From contig NZ_LSIC01000188.1 of the NCBI RefSeq assembly GCF_001556045.1, forward strand, positions 1 to 53,424: a stretch of DNA of 53,424 nt. The letters are read 5' to 3'. The stretch comes from Bradyrhizobium sp. CCH5-F6. Its GTDB lineage: Bacteria > Pseudomonadota > Alphaproteobacteria > Rhizobiales > Xanthobacteraceae. Below, piece by piece: positions 26,877-34,606 of this stretch. Made by a program: the position numbers and the translations under genes. The notes beneath the pieces are model-generated. The model was given only the letters and a program-made list of their open reading frames with translations. It made no database searches and had not been told where the DNA came from. Positions within the stretch are counted from its first letter, which is position 1, and every line of letters starts with the position of its first letter.

Positions 26877-28344
26877 ATGGCAGAAGCCGCTTTCAAACTG
26901 ACGCCGTCAGAGGCTCCTCCGTACCGCCAGCCGCCGCACAATATCGAAGCCGAGCAAGCGCTGCTCGGTGCTATGCTGATCAACAACGACGCCTTTCATC
27001 GTGTTGCGGATTTCCTGAAGGCGAATCATTTCTTTGAGCCGCTGCACGGGAGCATCTTTGAGGTGATCAGCGAGCTGATCCGCTCGAACAAGGTGGCCAA
27101 TCCGATCACGCTGAAGACCTTCTTTCCCGCCACTCTTGATGTGGCTGGAATATCGATGGCGCAGTATCTCGCGCGCTTGGCCGCGGAGGCGACGACGATC
27201 ATCAATGCGGTCGATTACGGCCGGACGGTCTACGATCTAGCCGTGCGACGTGAGTTGATCAGGATCGCCGAGGACATGCTCAATGGCGCATTTGAAGCAC
27301 CCATCGATTGCGCTCCAGCAGATCAGATTCAGCATGCCGAGCAGCTACTATACGAAATCGCCGAAACGGGGCGCTATGGCGGAGGCTTCGAGACGTTCGA
27401 GACCGCACTCGACAGCGCCATTGATCGGGCCGTGCAAGCGTACCAGTCCGATGGCAGGCTTTCTGGCCTCGCAACCGGCCTCAAGGACCTCGATGCAAAA
27501 ATGGGAGGCCTTCAGCCAACGGACCTCATCATCATTGCTGGTAGGCCCGGCATGGGAAAGACGTCTCTAGCCACCAATATAGCTTTCAATGTTGCCAGCG
27601 CCTACGATGCGGCACAGCAAGTCGGTGTCTCGACTAAACCCGCGGCTGGTGGCGTCGTTGCTTTCTTTTCTCTGGAGATGTCGTCGGAGCAACTCGCCAC
27701 TCGCGTAATCTCGGAGCAGACGGAGATCCCGTCCTCCAATATCAGGCGTGGCGACATCGACGAGGCAGCTTTCGGTAAGCTGCTCGATTGCCGTCAAAGG
27801 ATGCGGCGTCTGCCGCTCCTCATCGATCAAACTGGCGCCGTCTCCATCGCTCAACTCGCGGCCCGCGCGCGCCGTTTGAAACGACAACGAGGACTGCACC
27901 TCATTATTGTCCTATATCCAGCTCATGCAGGGCAAGTCACCGCGTGCGGCGCAGAACCGCGTGCAGGAGATCACTGAGATTACGACCGGCCTAAAAGCGC
28001 TCGCCAAAGGACTTAATGTGCCAGTCATTGCGCTATCCCAGCTTTCACGCTTGGTCGAGAACCGCGATGAAAAACGCCCGCAACTCTCAGATCTCCGCGA
28101 GTCTGGCTCGATTGAACAAGAGTTTCGTGAAGAATATTATCTCAAAAACAAGGAGCCGAAGCCCGGCACCGACGAGTACCTCGCTTGGGAAACAGAAATG
28201 AGCGATGCGCGCGGCAAAGCAGAGATCATCATAGCTAAGCAGCGGCATGGTCCCACCGGGACCGTGGCTATGACCTTTCAAGGTGAGTTCACCCGCTTCT
28301 TCGATCTTGCCGAACACAATCGCTTGCCACGCCGATCAGACTAA
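26877..28344 (+). pseudogene. dnaB: Replicative DNA helicase DnaB copy, broken twice
   Basis: The first frame (26877-27977) has the DnaB N-domain (PPHNIEAEQALLGAMLIN) and the RecA core with Walker A (IIAGRPGMGKTSLA) and FFSLEMSSEQL. It then shifts frame at about 27911, where HLIIV should be followed by DYIQLMQ; the Walker B aspartate codon is lost with two missing bases. The rest ([20 protein letters not shown] onward) runs in another frame to 28344. There, SIEQ is followed directly by EFREEYY, so about eight residues (DADVVMF-type, a conserved helicase motif) are missing in frame. Two independent lesions argue for a decaying extra copy of an essential gene. Confidence 0.85.
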
Positions 28345-28785
28345 GTCTTGCCGATACTGGCTCTTCATTCACGCTCTGCCCGGTGCAGCGATCCGGTAGG
28401 GCAAACCAAACGAGCGCTATTCTCGCCGCGCTAACTCCGAACCCACGCCTGTCAAGCTGACCCACGCTCGTTCGTAGGCATCGAACGCGCCTCGCTGCTT
28501 CAACAACAAGGATCACACTTGTTCTCGCGTCGCGATCTGGTCGGCAAGGGCCCGCGGATGAAAGATGTGCAGTGCGGCACACGATGCTTTCGGAGAAGGA
28601 CCAGCCCCGCTCTCGAATGGGCTTTCCTTGGTTCTGGTGCGGCCTTCCACGATCAACCCGCAAGGGGTTCGCTACGCAAGCGTGCGACCTCTTCGGCTTC
28701 GCCTACGAGGTGACCGCGACCGCCCCCGAACACGTCGGCGCCTGTCGAGCGGGGATGGTCCCCGCCGCAAGACGGGAGCCTTTCG
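28345..28785. other. Intergenic region, GC-rich leader before a small gene
   Basis: No recognisable gene is seen in this 441-base stretch between the dnaB pseudogene and the 59-codon gene. The last ~150 bases are GC-rich with a skewed arrangement similar in character to the leaders before other genes of this block. Confidence 0.35.
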
Positions 28786-28965
28786 ATGTCGCACAATCTC
28801 GCCCTCGCTCAGAACCACGCCTTCGATCTGGCCCGCACGCTGATGGTGCCGGTCATCCTTTTCCAGGCTGAGAACGAATTCGGTGTGATGGTCTCCAGCG
28901 AATACGAGGGCGACCAGGACGCCATCGTCCATGATTATGATCCATGGGAGATTATGGACAGCTAA
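28786..28965 (+). CDS. Small acidic protein of unknown function
   Basis: This 59-codon gene has ACGGGAG upstream of its ATG. The product MSHNLALAQNHAFDLARTLM... continues with VPVILFQAENEFGVMVSSEYEG and ends in an acidic tail with DYDPWEIMDS. I do not recognise it with certainty, but short proteins of this kind occur on rhizobial plasmids. The last 11 or so codons coincide with the left 35-bp inverted repeat of the RIT element, so the natural C-terminus may have been replaced when the element inserted. Confidence 0.5.
   Translation: MSHNLALAQNHAFDLARTLMVPVILFQAENEFGVMVSSEYEGDQDAIVHDYDPWEIMDS
28929..28963 (+). repeat. RIT left inverted repeat (35 bp)
   Basis: It begins CCATGATTATGATCCATGGG and ends ATGGACAGCT. 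It is the exact reverse complement of 32326-32360. Confidence 0.9.
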
Positions 28966-28989
28966 GGCTGTCGCCCGAGACAAATCCTT

Positions 28990-29018
28990 GATGTGCCGAG
29001 CCTATCGTTCGGCGCATC
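28990..29018 (+). repeat. RIT left internal palindrome
   Basis: GATGTGCCGA and TCGGCGCATC pair at nine of ten positions around a nine-base loop. It sits 27 bases inside the left inverted repeat and mirrors the hairpin near the right end. Confidence 0.7.
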
Positions 29019-29078
29019 TTCGATTGAACTGCACATAATCCGAGGGCCTGCTCAAACTCCCAACGACGGAGATCGAGC

Positions 29079-30311
29079 ATGCCCATATCCCGACGCCTTC
29101 TCAGGACCGAAGATCCGGACAATGTTCTCTGGCCCATCATGGGCCTTTATACGGATTACCTCGCTCGCGGCCGCTACGGAGCTAAGCGTCGCCGTCGATA
29201 TACCGCCTGTGCTCTTCATTTCGGCGACTGGTTGCACAGTGAAGACGCTGGACCAAGCAACATCGACGAGGCTCGGATCGGCCGTTTCCTCACCGGCCAC
29301 CTGGCGATCTGCTCATGCGAGCCCCCGGTCCCGCGTGGCCTCATCCTCAACAGGGCGGCGATTAACAATTTGCTGCGCGTTCTGCGCATGCATTGCATTG
29401 TCGCGTCTCCAGCACCCAACGCCATCGAGGTGGAGCTCGCCCAGTTCGACGCTAAAATGAACGAGATCTGGGGACTGACGCAGGGCACGCGCGATCACCG
29501 CCGCCGCATCATTCGACGCCTGCTCCGGGAGCAGTTTAGCACACAACCGATCGATCTGAGCGTCATCACGCCCAATGCCGTTCGCGCCTTCGTCCTTGGC
29601 GACGCCGGCTGGAGCACCAGCACGATCCGTGTCATGGGTGGGGCAGTCCGCTGCTATCTCCGTTATCGCGCACTGCTCGGCGACGACGTTGCTCATCTCC
29701 TCAAAGCGGTGCCGCGCCCGGCATTCTGGCGGGATGCCGAGCTCCCGGAGGCCCTGTCGGCCGCCGATGTCGAGCAGCTGTTCTCGGCGTTTGACCGGCC
29801 TTGTCCGTCGCGCCGGCGAGGCTACGCCATCGTGCGCTGCCTGGCCGATCTCGGCTTGCGTTCGAGCGAGGTCATCCGACTAACCCTTGATGACATTGAC
29901 TGGGAGGAAGGCATCGTAAGGGTGCCTGCCGGCAAGGCCCGGCGGTCCGACGTACTCCCGCTCTCGCTCGCGACCGGCGAAGCGATTGTCGATTATGTCC
30001 TCCACGAGCGGCCGGCAACCGCCCAACGAGAAGTGTTCGTCCGCCACGTCGCGCCGCTCGGCGAGCCCGTTGGTAGACGTGTCGTGCAGAAGACGCTTCA
30101 CGCCGACTATGCCCGGCTGGGCTGGGACCGGAGCCGCGTTCACATCCTCCGTCACACGCTCGCAAGCCGGCTGGTCAACAGCGGCGTGCCAATGAAGCAG
30201 ATCGCTGACGTTCTACGTCACCGAAGCATCGTCACCTCCGCGGGCTATGCGCGGGTTGACATCACGCGGCTGTCGGCCGTCGCGCTGCCCTGGCCTGGAG
30301 CGGCCGCATGA
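29079..30311 (+). CDS. RIT tyrosine recombinase A
   Basis: This is a 410-residue phage-type integrase. The catalytic domain has the first arginine in ADLGLRSSEVIRL, the H-x-x-R box HILRHTLASRL, and the final H/Y block LRHRSIVTSAGYARVD, where Tyr attacks DNA. A long N-terminal SAM-like DNA-binding region precedes it. It overlaps recombinase B by ATGA, as is typical of trios whose products act together. Confidence 0.88.
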   Translation: MPISRRLLRTEDPDNVLWPIMGLYTDYLARGRYGAKRRRRYTACALHFGDWLHSEDAGPSNIDEARIGRFLTGHLAICSCEPPVPRGLILNRAAINNLLRVLRMHCIVASPAPNAIEVELAQFDAKMNEIWGLTQGTRDHRRRIIRRLLREQFSTQPIDLSVITPNAVRAFVLGDAGWSTSTIRVMGGAVRCYLRYRALLGDDVAHLLKAVPRPAFWRDAELPEALSAADVEQLFSAFDRPCPSRRRGYAIVRCLADLGLRSSEVIRLTLDDIDWEEGIVRVPAGKARRSDVLPLSLATGEAIVDYVLHERPATAQREVFVRHVAPLGEPVGRRVVQKTLHADYARLGWDRSRVHILRHTLASRLVNSGVPMKQIADVLRHRSIVTSAGYARVDITRLSAVALPWPGAAA

Positions 30312-31273
30312 GCACCCCCGTCACAATGCTCGCGCGCGCCAAGGCCTACCTCGCCGAGCGCCGCCGCCTCGGATTCGTGCTGGATCGGTCGGGCAATCTC
30401 ACGCTCGCCTTCGCCCGCTTCGCCGACGCAAGCGGCCACCAAGGTCCGCTCACGTCCGCCCTCGTGCTGCGCTGGGCGAAGGAGGAGGCGATGCATGCCG
30501 ATCCCTTCACCTGGGCGCAGCGGCTCAACGTACTCCGGCCATTTGCGCGTCATCTGGCTGGTGCCGAGTCAGGAACCACCTTCCCCGAAGGCTCACCCTT
30601 CGGGCGCTCGAAGCGCCGCCTAGCGCCACACATCTTCACACCGGACGAGGTGAACGCGATCATCGGAGCCGCGCGTGCTCTTCCGCCAGTGTTCGGTGCC
30701 GGCCCGGCGACGTTCCCGACGCTCCTTGGTCTGCTTGCGGCGGCGGGTCTGCGCATTTCGGAGGCGCTGTGTCTCCGCTGCGGAGAGCTCGACGAGGCTG
30801 CAACGCAGATCACGGTGAAGCAATCCAAATTCGGGAGGACACGCATGGTTCCGTTGCACCCGACCGCGTCAGCAGCTTTGCGAGATTACCTGCGCACCCG
30901 AGCGAGGCTCGGCGCGACCGACCATTCTGCGCCGTTTTTTCTCGACGAGCGCAGCGGTGAAGCTCTGGGCTACGGGGCCGTGCGCCGCGCGTGGCTCCGG
31001 CTGACGGCAGACCTCGGCATCGTGCCGCGCGGCGGCCATCGGTTCATCCGTATCCACGATCTGCGGCACACCTTCATTTGCCGGCGGCTGATGCTCTGGC
31101 AGGCCGAAGGCGCTGACATTGACAACACAATGCTGGCGCTCTCGACCTACGTCGGCCACGTCAATCTCGGCGACACCTATTGGTACTTGCAGGCTGTGCC
31201 CGAGCTCATGGCGCTGGCCGGCGATCGCTTCGAGGCGCTTGTACCGCAGTGCGGGGAGGCGGGTCGTGACTGA
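30308..31273 (+). CDS. RIT tyrosine recombinase B
   Basis: This is a 321-residue integrase with catalytic arginine in LAAAGLRISEALCLR, the H-x-x-R box IHDLRHTFICRRL, and the terminal block TYVGHVNLGDTYWYLQ carrying the nucleophilic tyrosine. It is the second gene of the trio. Its start overlaps gene A and its end overlaps the start region of gene C. Confidence 0.88.
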   Translation: MSTPVTMLARAKAYLAERRRLGFVLDRSGNLTLAFARFADASGHQGPLTSALVLRWAKEEAMHADPFTWAQRLNVLRPFARHLAGAESGTTFPEGSPFGRSKRRLAPHIFTPDEVNAIIGAARALPPVFGAGPATFPTLLGLLAAAGLRISEALCLRCGELDEAATQITVKQSKFGRTRMVPLHPTASAALRDYLRTRARLGATDHSAPFFLDERSGEALGYGAVRRAWLRLTADLGIVPRGGHRFIRIHDLRHTFICRRLMLWQAEGADIDNTMLALSTYVGHVNLGDTYWYLQAVPELMALAGDRFEALVPQCGEAGRD

Positions 31274-31274
31274 C

Positions 31275-32190
31275 ATGATCCCCTCGTTCCCGATGCTCCT
31301 CCAGCGCTTCTTCGTCGATCATCTGCGCCAACAGCGTGCAGTCAGTCCCAGCACGGTCGCGGCCTACCGCGACACGTTCAAAGCTGCTGCTCGCGTTCGC
31401 GGAGAAGGCGATAAGCAAAGCGCCGACCGACCTCGCCCTCGCCGACCTGAACGCGACGCTGATCCTCGCCTTCCTCGATCACCTCGAGCGCGAGCGGAAG
31501 AACAGCGTACGGAGCCGTAACGCGCGCCTGTCGGCGATCCGCACGTTCTTGAAGTATGCCGCCCACGAAGATCTGACCGTGCTTGCGGTCATTGAGCGCA
31601 GCCTTGCCGTCCCGCAGAAGCGTCACGACAAGCCTGTACTCGGTTTCCTGTCCCGCGCTGAAATGGACGCGATCATCGCGGCGCCGGACTGCGCAACATG
31701 GGCTGGGCGGCGCGATCAGGCCCTGTTTACGTTCCTTTACAACACCGGAGCCAGGATCTCCGAGGCGATCAACCTCCGGGCTGGCGACGTGGTGCTGGAT
31801 GTCTCGCCAGTCGCTCATCTCCACGGCAAGGGGAGAAAGCGACGGAGCGTCCCACTCTGGAAGGCGACGGCCGCTACACTCCGGCAGTGGCGTCGCCATC
31901 TGCAAGACGCCGGCCCACAGGGGTATCTGTTCCCAAGCAAAGCAGGCGGCCGGCTATCGCGGTCCAGGGCGGCTCAGCGACTCGCACTGGCAGTCGCGCA
32001 GGCAGCGCGCCAGATCCCGCCCCTGGCTGAACGGGCAATCTCGCCACACACGATCCGCCATACGACAGCGATGCACCTGCTACAGTCGGGCGTGGAGATC
32101 ACCGTCATCGCGCTGTGGCTCGGACACGAGGATCCGAGCACGACGCACATCTACTTGGAGGCAGATCTCGCCATGAAGAGGCCGCTTTGA
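31275..32190 (+). pseudogene. RIT tyrosine recombinase C, frameshifted
   Basis: The N-terminal frame (MIPSFPMLLQRFFVDHLRQQ to AAYRDTFK) breaks at an AAA run at 31380-31382, where one extra A shifts the reading. Beyond it a different frame gives LLLAFAEKAISKAPTDLALA and then a full catalytic domain: LYNTGARISEAINL, HTIRHTTAMHLL, WLGHEDPSTTHIYLEAD. Removing one A gives a normal integrase of about 304 residues. A GTG at 31266 overlapping gene B is an alternative start. Without this subunit the RIT element is probably inactive, unless the indel is a read error. Confidence 0.8.
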
Positions 32191-32274
32191 GTCGGCTCCA
32201 GCCGATCACGGCTGCACCGGCACGATATCAACCACCGGACCAACTTATGGCTTTCCTCCAATCGCTGTGATTAT

Positions 32275-32303
32275 GCGCAGTCCGGCTTCGAGCCGGACTG
32301 CGC
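32275..32303 (+). repeat. RIT right internal palindrome
   Basis: GCGCAGTCCGGC and GCCGGACTGCGC form a perfect 12-bp stem with the loop TTCGA. It lies 22 bases inside the right inverted repeat. It could double as a terminator for the recombinase genes, but no T-run follows. Confidence 0.75.
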
Positions 32304-32325
32304 TATCCCAGGCATTCTCAGTCGG

Positions 32326-32360
32326 AGCTGTCCATAATCTCCCATGGATCATAATCATGG
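32326..32360 (-). repeat. RIT right inverted repeat (35 bp)
   Basis: It is the exact reverse complement of 28929-28963. Just outside, CATGGTTATG and CATAACCATG (32356-32385) form another perfect 10-bp inverted repeat that overlaps its edge. Confidence 0.9.
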
Positions 32361-32620
32361 TTATGCTCACATCCGCATAACCATGAATACGACCCCTGGT
32401 GCCCGGCTCATTGAGCCGGGTGACCGGCTGCCGCTGGCGCCATGCCGGCTGCAAGGGAAGCTTCGCCGCGCCCAGCTATCTGACAAATTCGACAGCTTGT
32501 CCGCGCGCCCTTGCGCCCGGCAGGCTTCGCGGCCGGTCGGGGATGTGCCGCAAGGCTAGGAACAGGTGAGACCAACAGAAGGAGGGACCGGACGTCGCCT
32601 GCGCGACGCCGGTGCAGACA

Positions 32621-33505
32621 ATGGACAAGAGAGAAATTGAAGAGCTGCGAGAAAAGGTTGGCTGCGCGGCCCTTTTGGAGAAAGACGGCTGGAAGGTCGA
32701 CGTCAAGGAAAGCACGCGGCGCGCGATCAAGTATCGCCGCGACAGCAACATCATCATCGTCATCCACCAGGGCCGCGGCTGGTTCGATCCCTTGTCGCCG
32801 GCAAAAGGGGACGTATTTTCGCTTGCCGAACACCTCGGCGCCGACGGTTTCGTCGAGGCATGTGACCGTGTTGCGGATGTGGTTGGCTTCGTTCCAAGCG
32901 CACCAGCATGGCAGCACCCGGAAAGGCCCAAGGCCCTTGCGTCCATTATAGAGCGGTGGGGACATCGCTTCAGGCCGCGCCCCGGTTCGCCAGCCTGGCG
33001 CTATCTCACCGGCGAGCGCGGACTGCCAGCAGACATCGTGAAGCAGGCGGTCGCCAGCGACCGGTTGCGAGAGGGTCCCCAAGGCAGCATGTGGGCGGCG
33101 CATATCGATTCTGCTGGAGCGCTCACAGGCTGGGAGGAGCGTGGACCGGCATGGCGGGGCTTCGCCACGAACGGCGGCAAGAAGCTTTTTCGCTTCGGGC
33201 CGGGGGAGTCCGAGCGGATCTGTATCACCGAGGCGGCCATCGATGCCATGAGCCTCGCCGCGATCGAGGCCCTGCGCCCTGACACCCTTTATGTCAGCAC
33301 CGGCGGCGGTTGGTCGCCCGCGACCGATGACGCCATTCGCGGCCTCGCCGAGCGCGCCAGCGCTTGGCTCGTGGCAGCAACCGACAACAATCGGCAAGGC
33401 GACATCTACGCCGACCGTGTTCGCGTCGTCGCGGCGGATGCAAGGGCGCGGTATGACCGATTGCGGCCGTGCGCGGGCGACTGGAATGAGGATTTAAGGG
33501 CCTGA
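32621..33505 (+). CDS. Toprim/DUF3991-domain primase-like protein
   Basis: The 294-residue product has a DUF3991-type N-domain (REKVGCAALLEKDGWKVD, then RGWFDPLSPAKGDVFSLAEHLG). The C-terminal Toprim-like domain has the glutamate in RICITEAAIDAMSLAAIE and an acidic motif VAATDNNRQGD. Such proteins are thought to prime DNA synthesis for plasmid establishment after conjugation. The ATG at 32621 is preferred over the in-frame GTG at 32612. It is the first gene of the establishment block, preceded by a GC-rich leader with a GCAAGGG...CCCTTGC stem (32451-32514). Confidence 0.75.
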   Translation: MDKREIEELREKVGCAALLEKDGWKVDVKESTRRAIKYRRDSNIIIVIHQGRGWFDPLSPAKGDVFSLAEHLGADGFVEACDRVADVVGFVPSAPAWQHPERPKALASIIERWGHRFRPRPGSPAWRYLTGERGLPADIVKQAVASDRLREGPQGSMWAAHIDSAGALTGWEERGPAWRGFATNGGKKLFRFGPGESERICITEAAIDAMSLAAIEALRPDTLYVSTGGGWSPATDDAIRGLAERASAWLVAATDNNRQGDIYADRVRVVAADARARYDRLRPCAGDWNEDLRA

Positions 33506-33835
33506 CGGCTAACTCTTGATGTAGCGCGCGAGAGCGACGCGCGGGCTGCGTGGCGGCGCCGCACCAAGGCCTCCGCATGAGTGGTTCTCTGACGCCTTGG
33601 TGTTGAGCAAAGGAAAAGGAGATCGAACAATGAGGGAGAGGAAATGAAGTGGGAATGAGCGCTGCCGCATGCGCGACCGGCGCGTCAAGGGTGAAGCTTC
33701 GCCCGCGTTCCGCGGCCCTTGACCCGCCGGATCTTCGATGCGGCCGGCGAGGAGGTGTGATGAAGGACTGAAGTGACGAAGAGATCAGGCGGATCGCTCG
33801 CGCTGTCAGTCCGGCCAGGCCAAGAGGAGCCGCCC
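33506..33835. other. Leader region with a stem-loop
   Basis: This region is non-coding. GTCAAGGG (33684-33691) and CCCTTGAC (33716-33723) form a perfect 8-bp stem enclosing AAGCTTCGCC. The leader before the Toprim gene has the same CAAGGG..AAGCTTCGCC..CCCTTG arrangement, so the two leaders are related. Confidence 0.5.
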
Positions 33836-34441
33836 ATGCACACCTCCCCCAGCATCCGCAAAGTCTTCGAGGGCGTTGCGACGCGCCACGAGATGCACCG
33901 CTTATTCAACCGCCATCGTGGTGACCCCGCGATGGCCGAAGGTGTAGGCCAGCATCTCTTCGCTGGAGAGTGGTTTGAGGTCAACGAGCGCGAGCACGAC
34001 TACATGCTCGAGATCCTGCCACCGCTGTTCATGCGCGCCGACATGTTCGCGATGCGCGAATTCATGACGGGCAGCGTCACCAGCATCTTCTTCGCGCTTG
34101 CCATCGACGGAAGGCGGCGCTGGTTCCATGGCTATTGCGATCTTTCCGATCGGCTGTCGCCAGAGCGGATGAAGGCGGCGATCATCGAGCGCGAGTCACG
34201 GCCCGTGCGCGCGATGACGCGCGACGAGCGGCTCGAGCACATCTGGTCGAGCACGCATGACGATTATCGCGGCTATGCCGGCGAGCGCTGGCCGCTTGCC
34301 ATGCGCGGCCGCCGCACCGTACTCGTCTATACCGGCCAGAGCGGCACGGTCCTGAAGCTGCTCGATGACCTCACCGAGGCAGAGATCGCGGCCAAGTTGC
34401 CGGTGCAGTTCCGCCATCTGCCGGCGACGGTCGCGGCTTAG
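33836..34441 (+). CDS. DUF1419 family protein
   Basis: The 201-residue soluble protein has the DUF1419 opening (IRKVFEGVATRHEMHRLFNRH) and the block GEWFEVNEREHDYMLEILPPLFMR. The function is unknown; the family occurs on plasmids and ICEs of Rhizobiales, in the same gene neighbourhood as ParB and ArdC. The start at 33836 is chosen because GAGGAG lies eight bases before it; the frame extends upstream to 33773. Confidence 0.75.
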   Translation: MHTSPSIRKVFEGVATRHEMHRLFNRHRGDPAMAEGVGQHLFAGEWFEVNEREHDYMLEILPPLFMRADMFAMREFMTGSVTSIFFALAIDGRRRWFHGYCDLSDRLSPERMKAAIIERESRPVRAMTRDERLEHIWSSTHDDYRGYAGERWPLAMRGRRTVLVYTGQSGTVLKLLDDLTEAEIAAKLPVQFRHLPATVAA

Positions 34442-34606
34442 CCTGACCTCCCCTCCCCGCCCCGCGGCAGCCCGGCCTCGCGCCGGGCATCGCATTTCAG
34501 CACCCGGCCTGGCGCCGGCCCGCTCATCAACTCCCGCAACGCCGTGCCGTCCGTCGCAGCCCGCGCCGGCGGACGGTGGCGCGCGCCCAACTGGAGGACA
34601 TTTCCC

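Larger units (their letters stand above)
28929..32360. mobile_element. RIT (Recombinase in Trio) element
   Basis: Three overlapping tyrosine recombinase genes lie between two perfect 35-bp inverted repeats (28929-28963 and 32326-32360). Each repeat has a hairpin 23-27 bases to its inner side (28990-29018 and 32275-32303), so the ends are symmetric. This is the organisation described for RIT elements, in which three recombinases move as a unit. The third recombinase gene has a one-base insertion, so this copy may be immobile. Confidence 0.85.
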
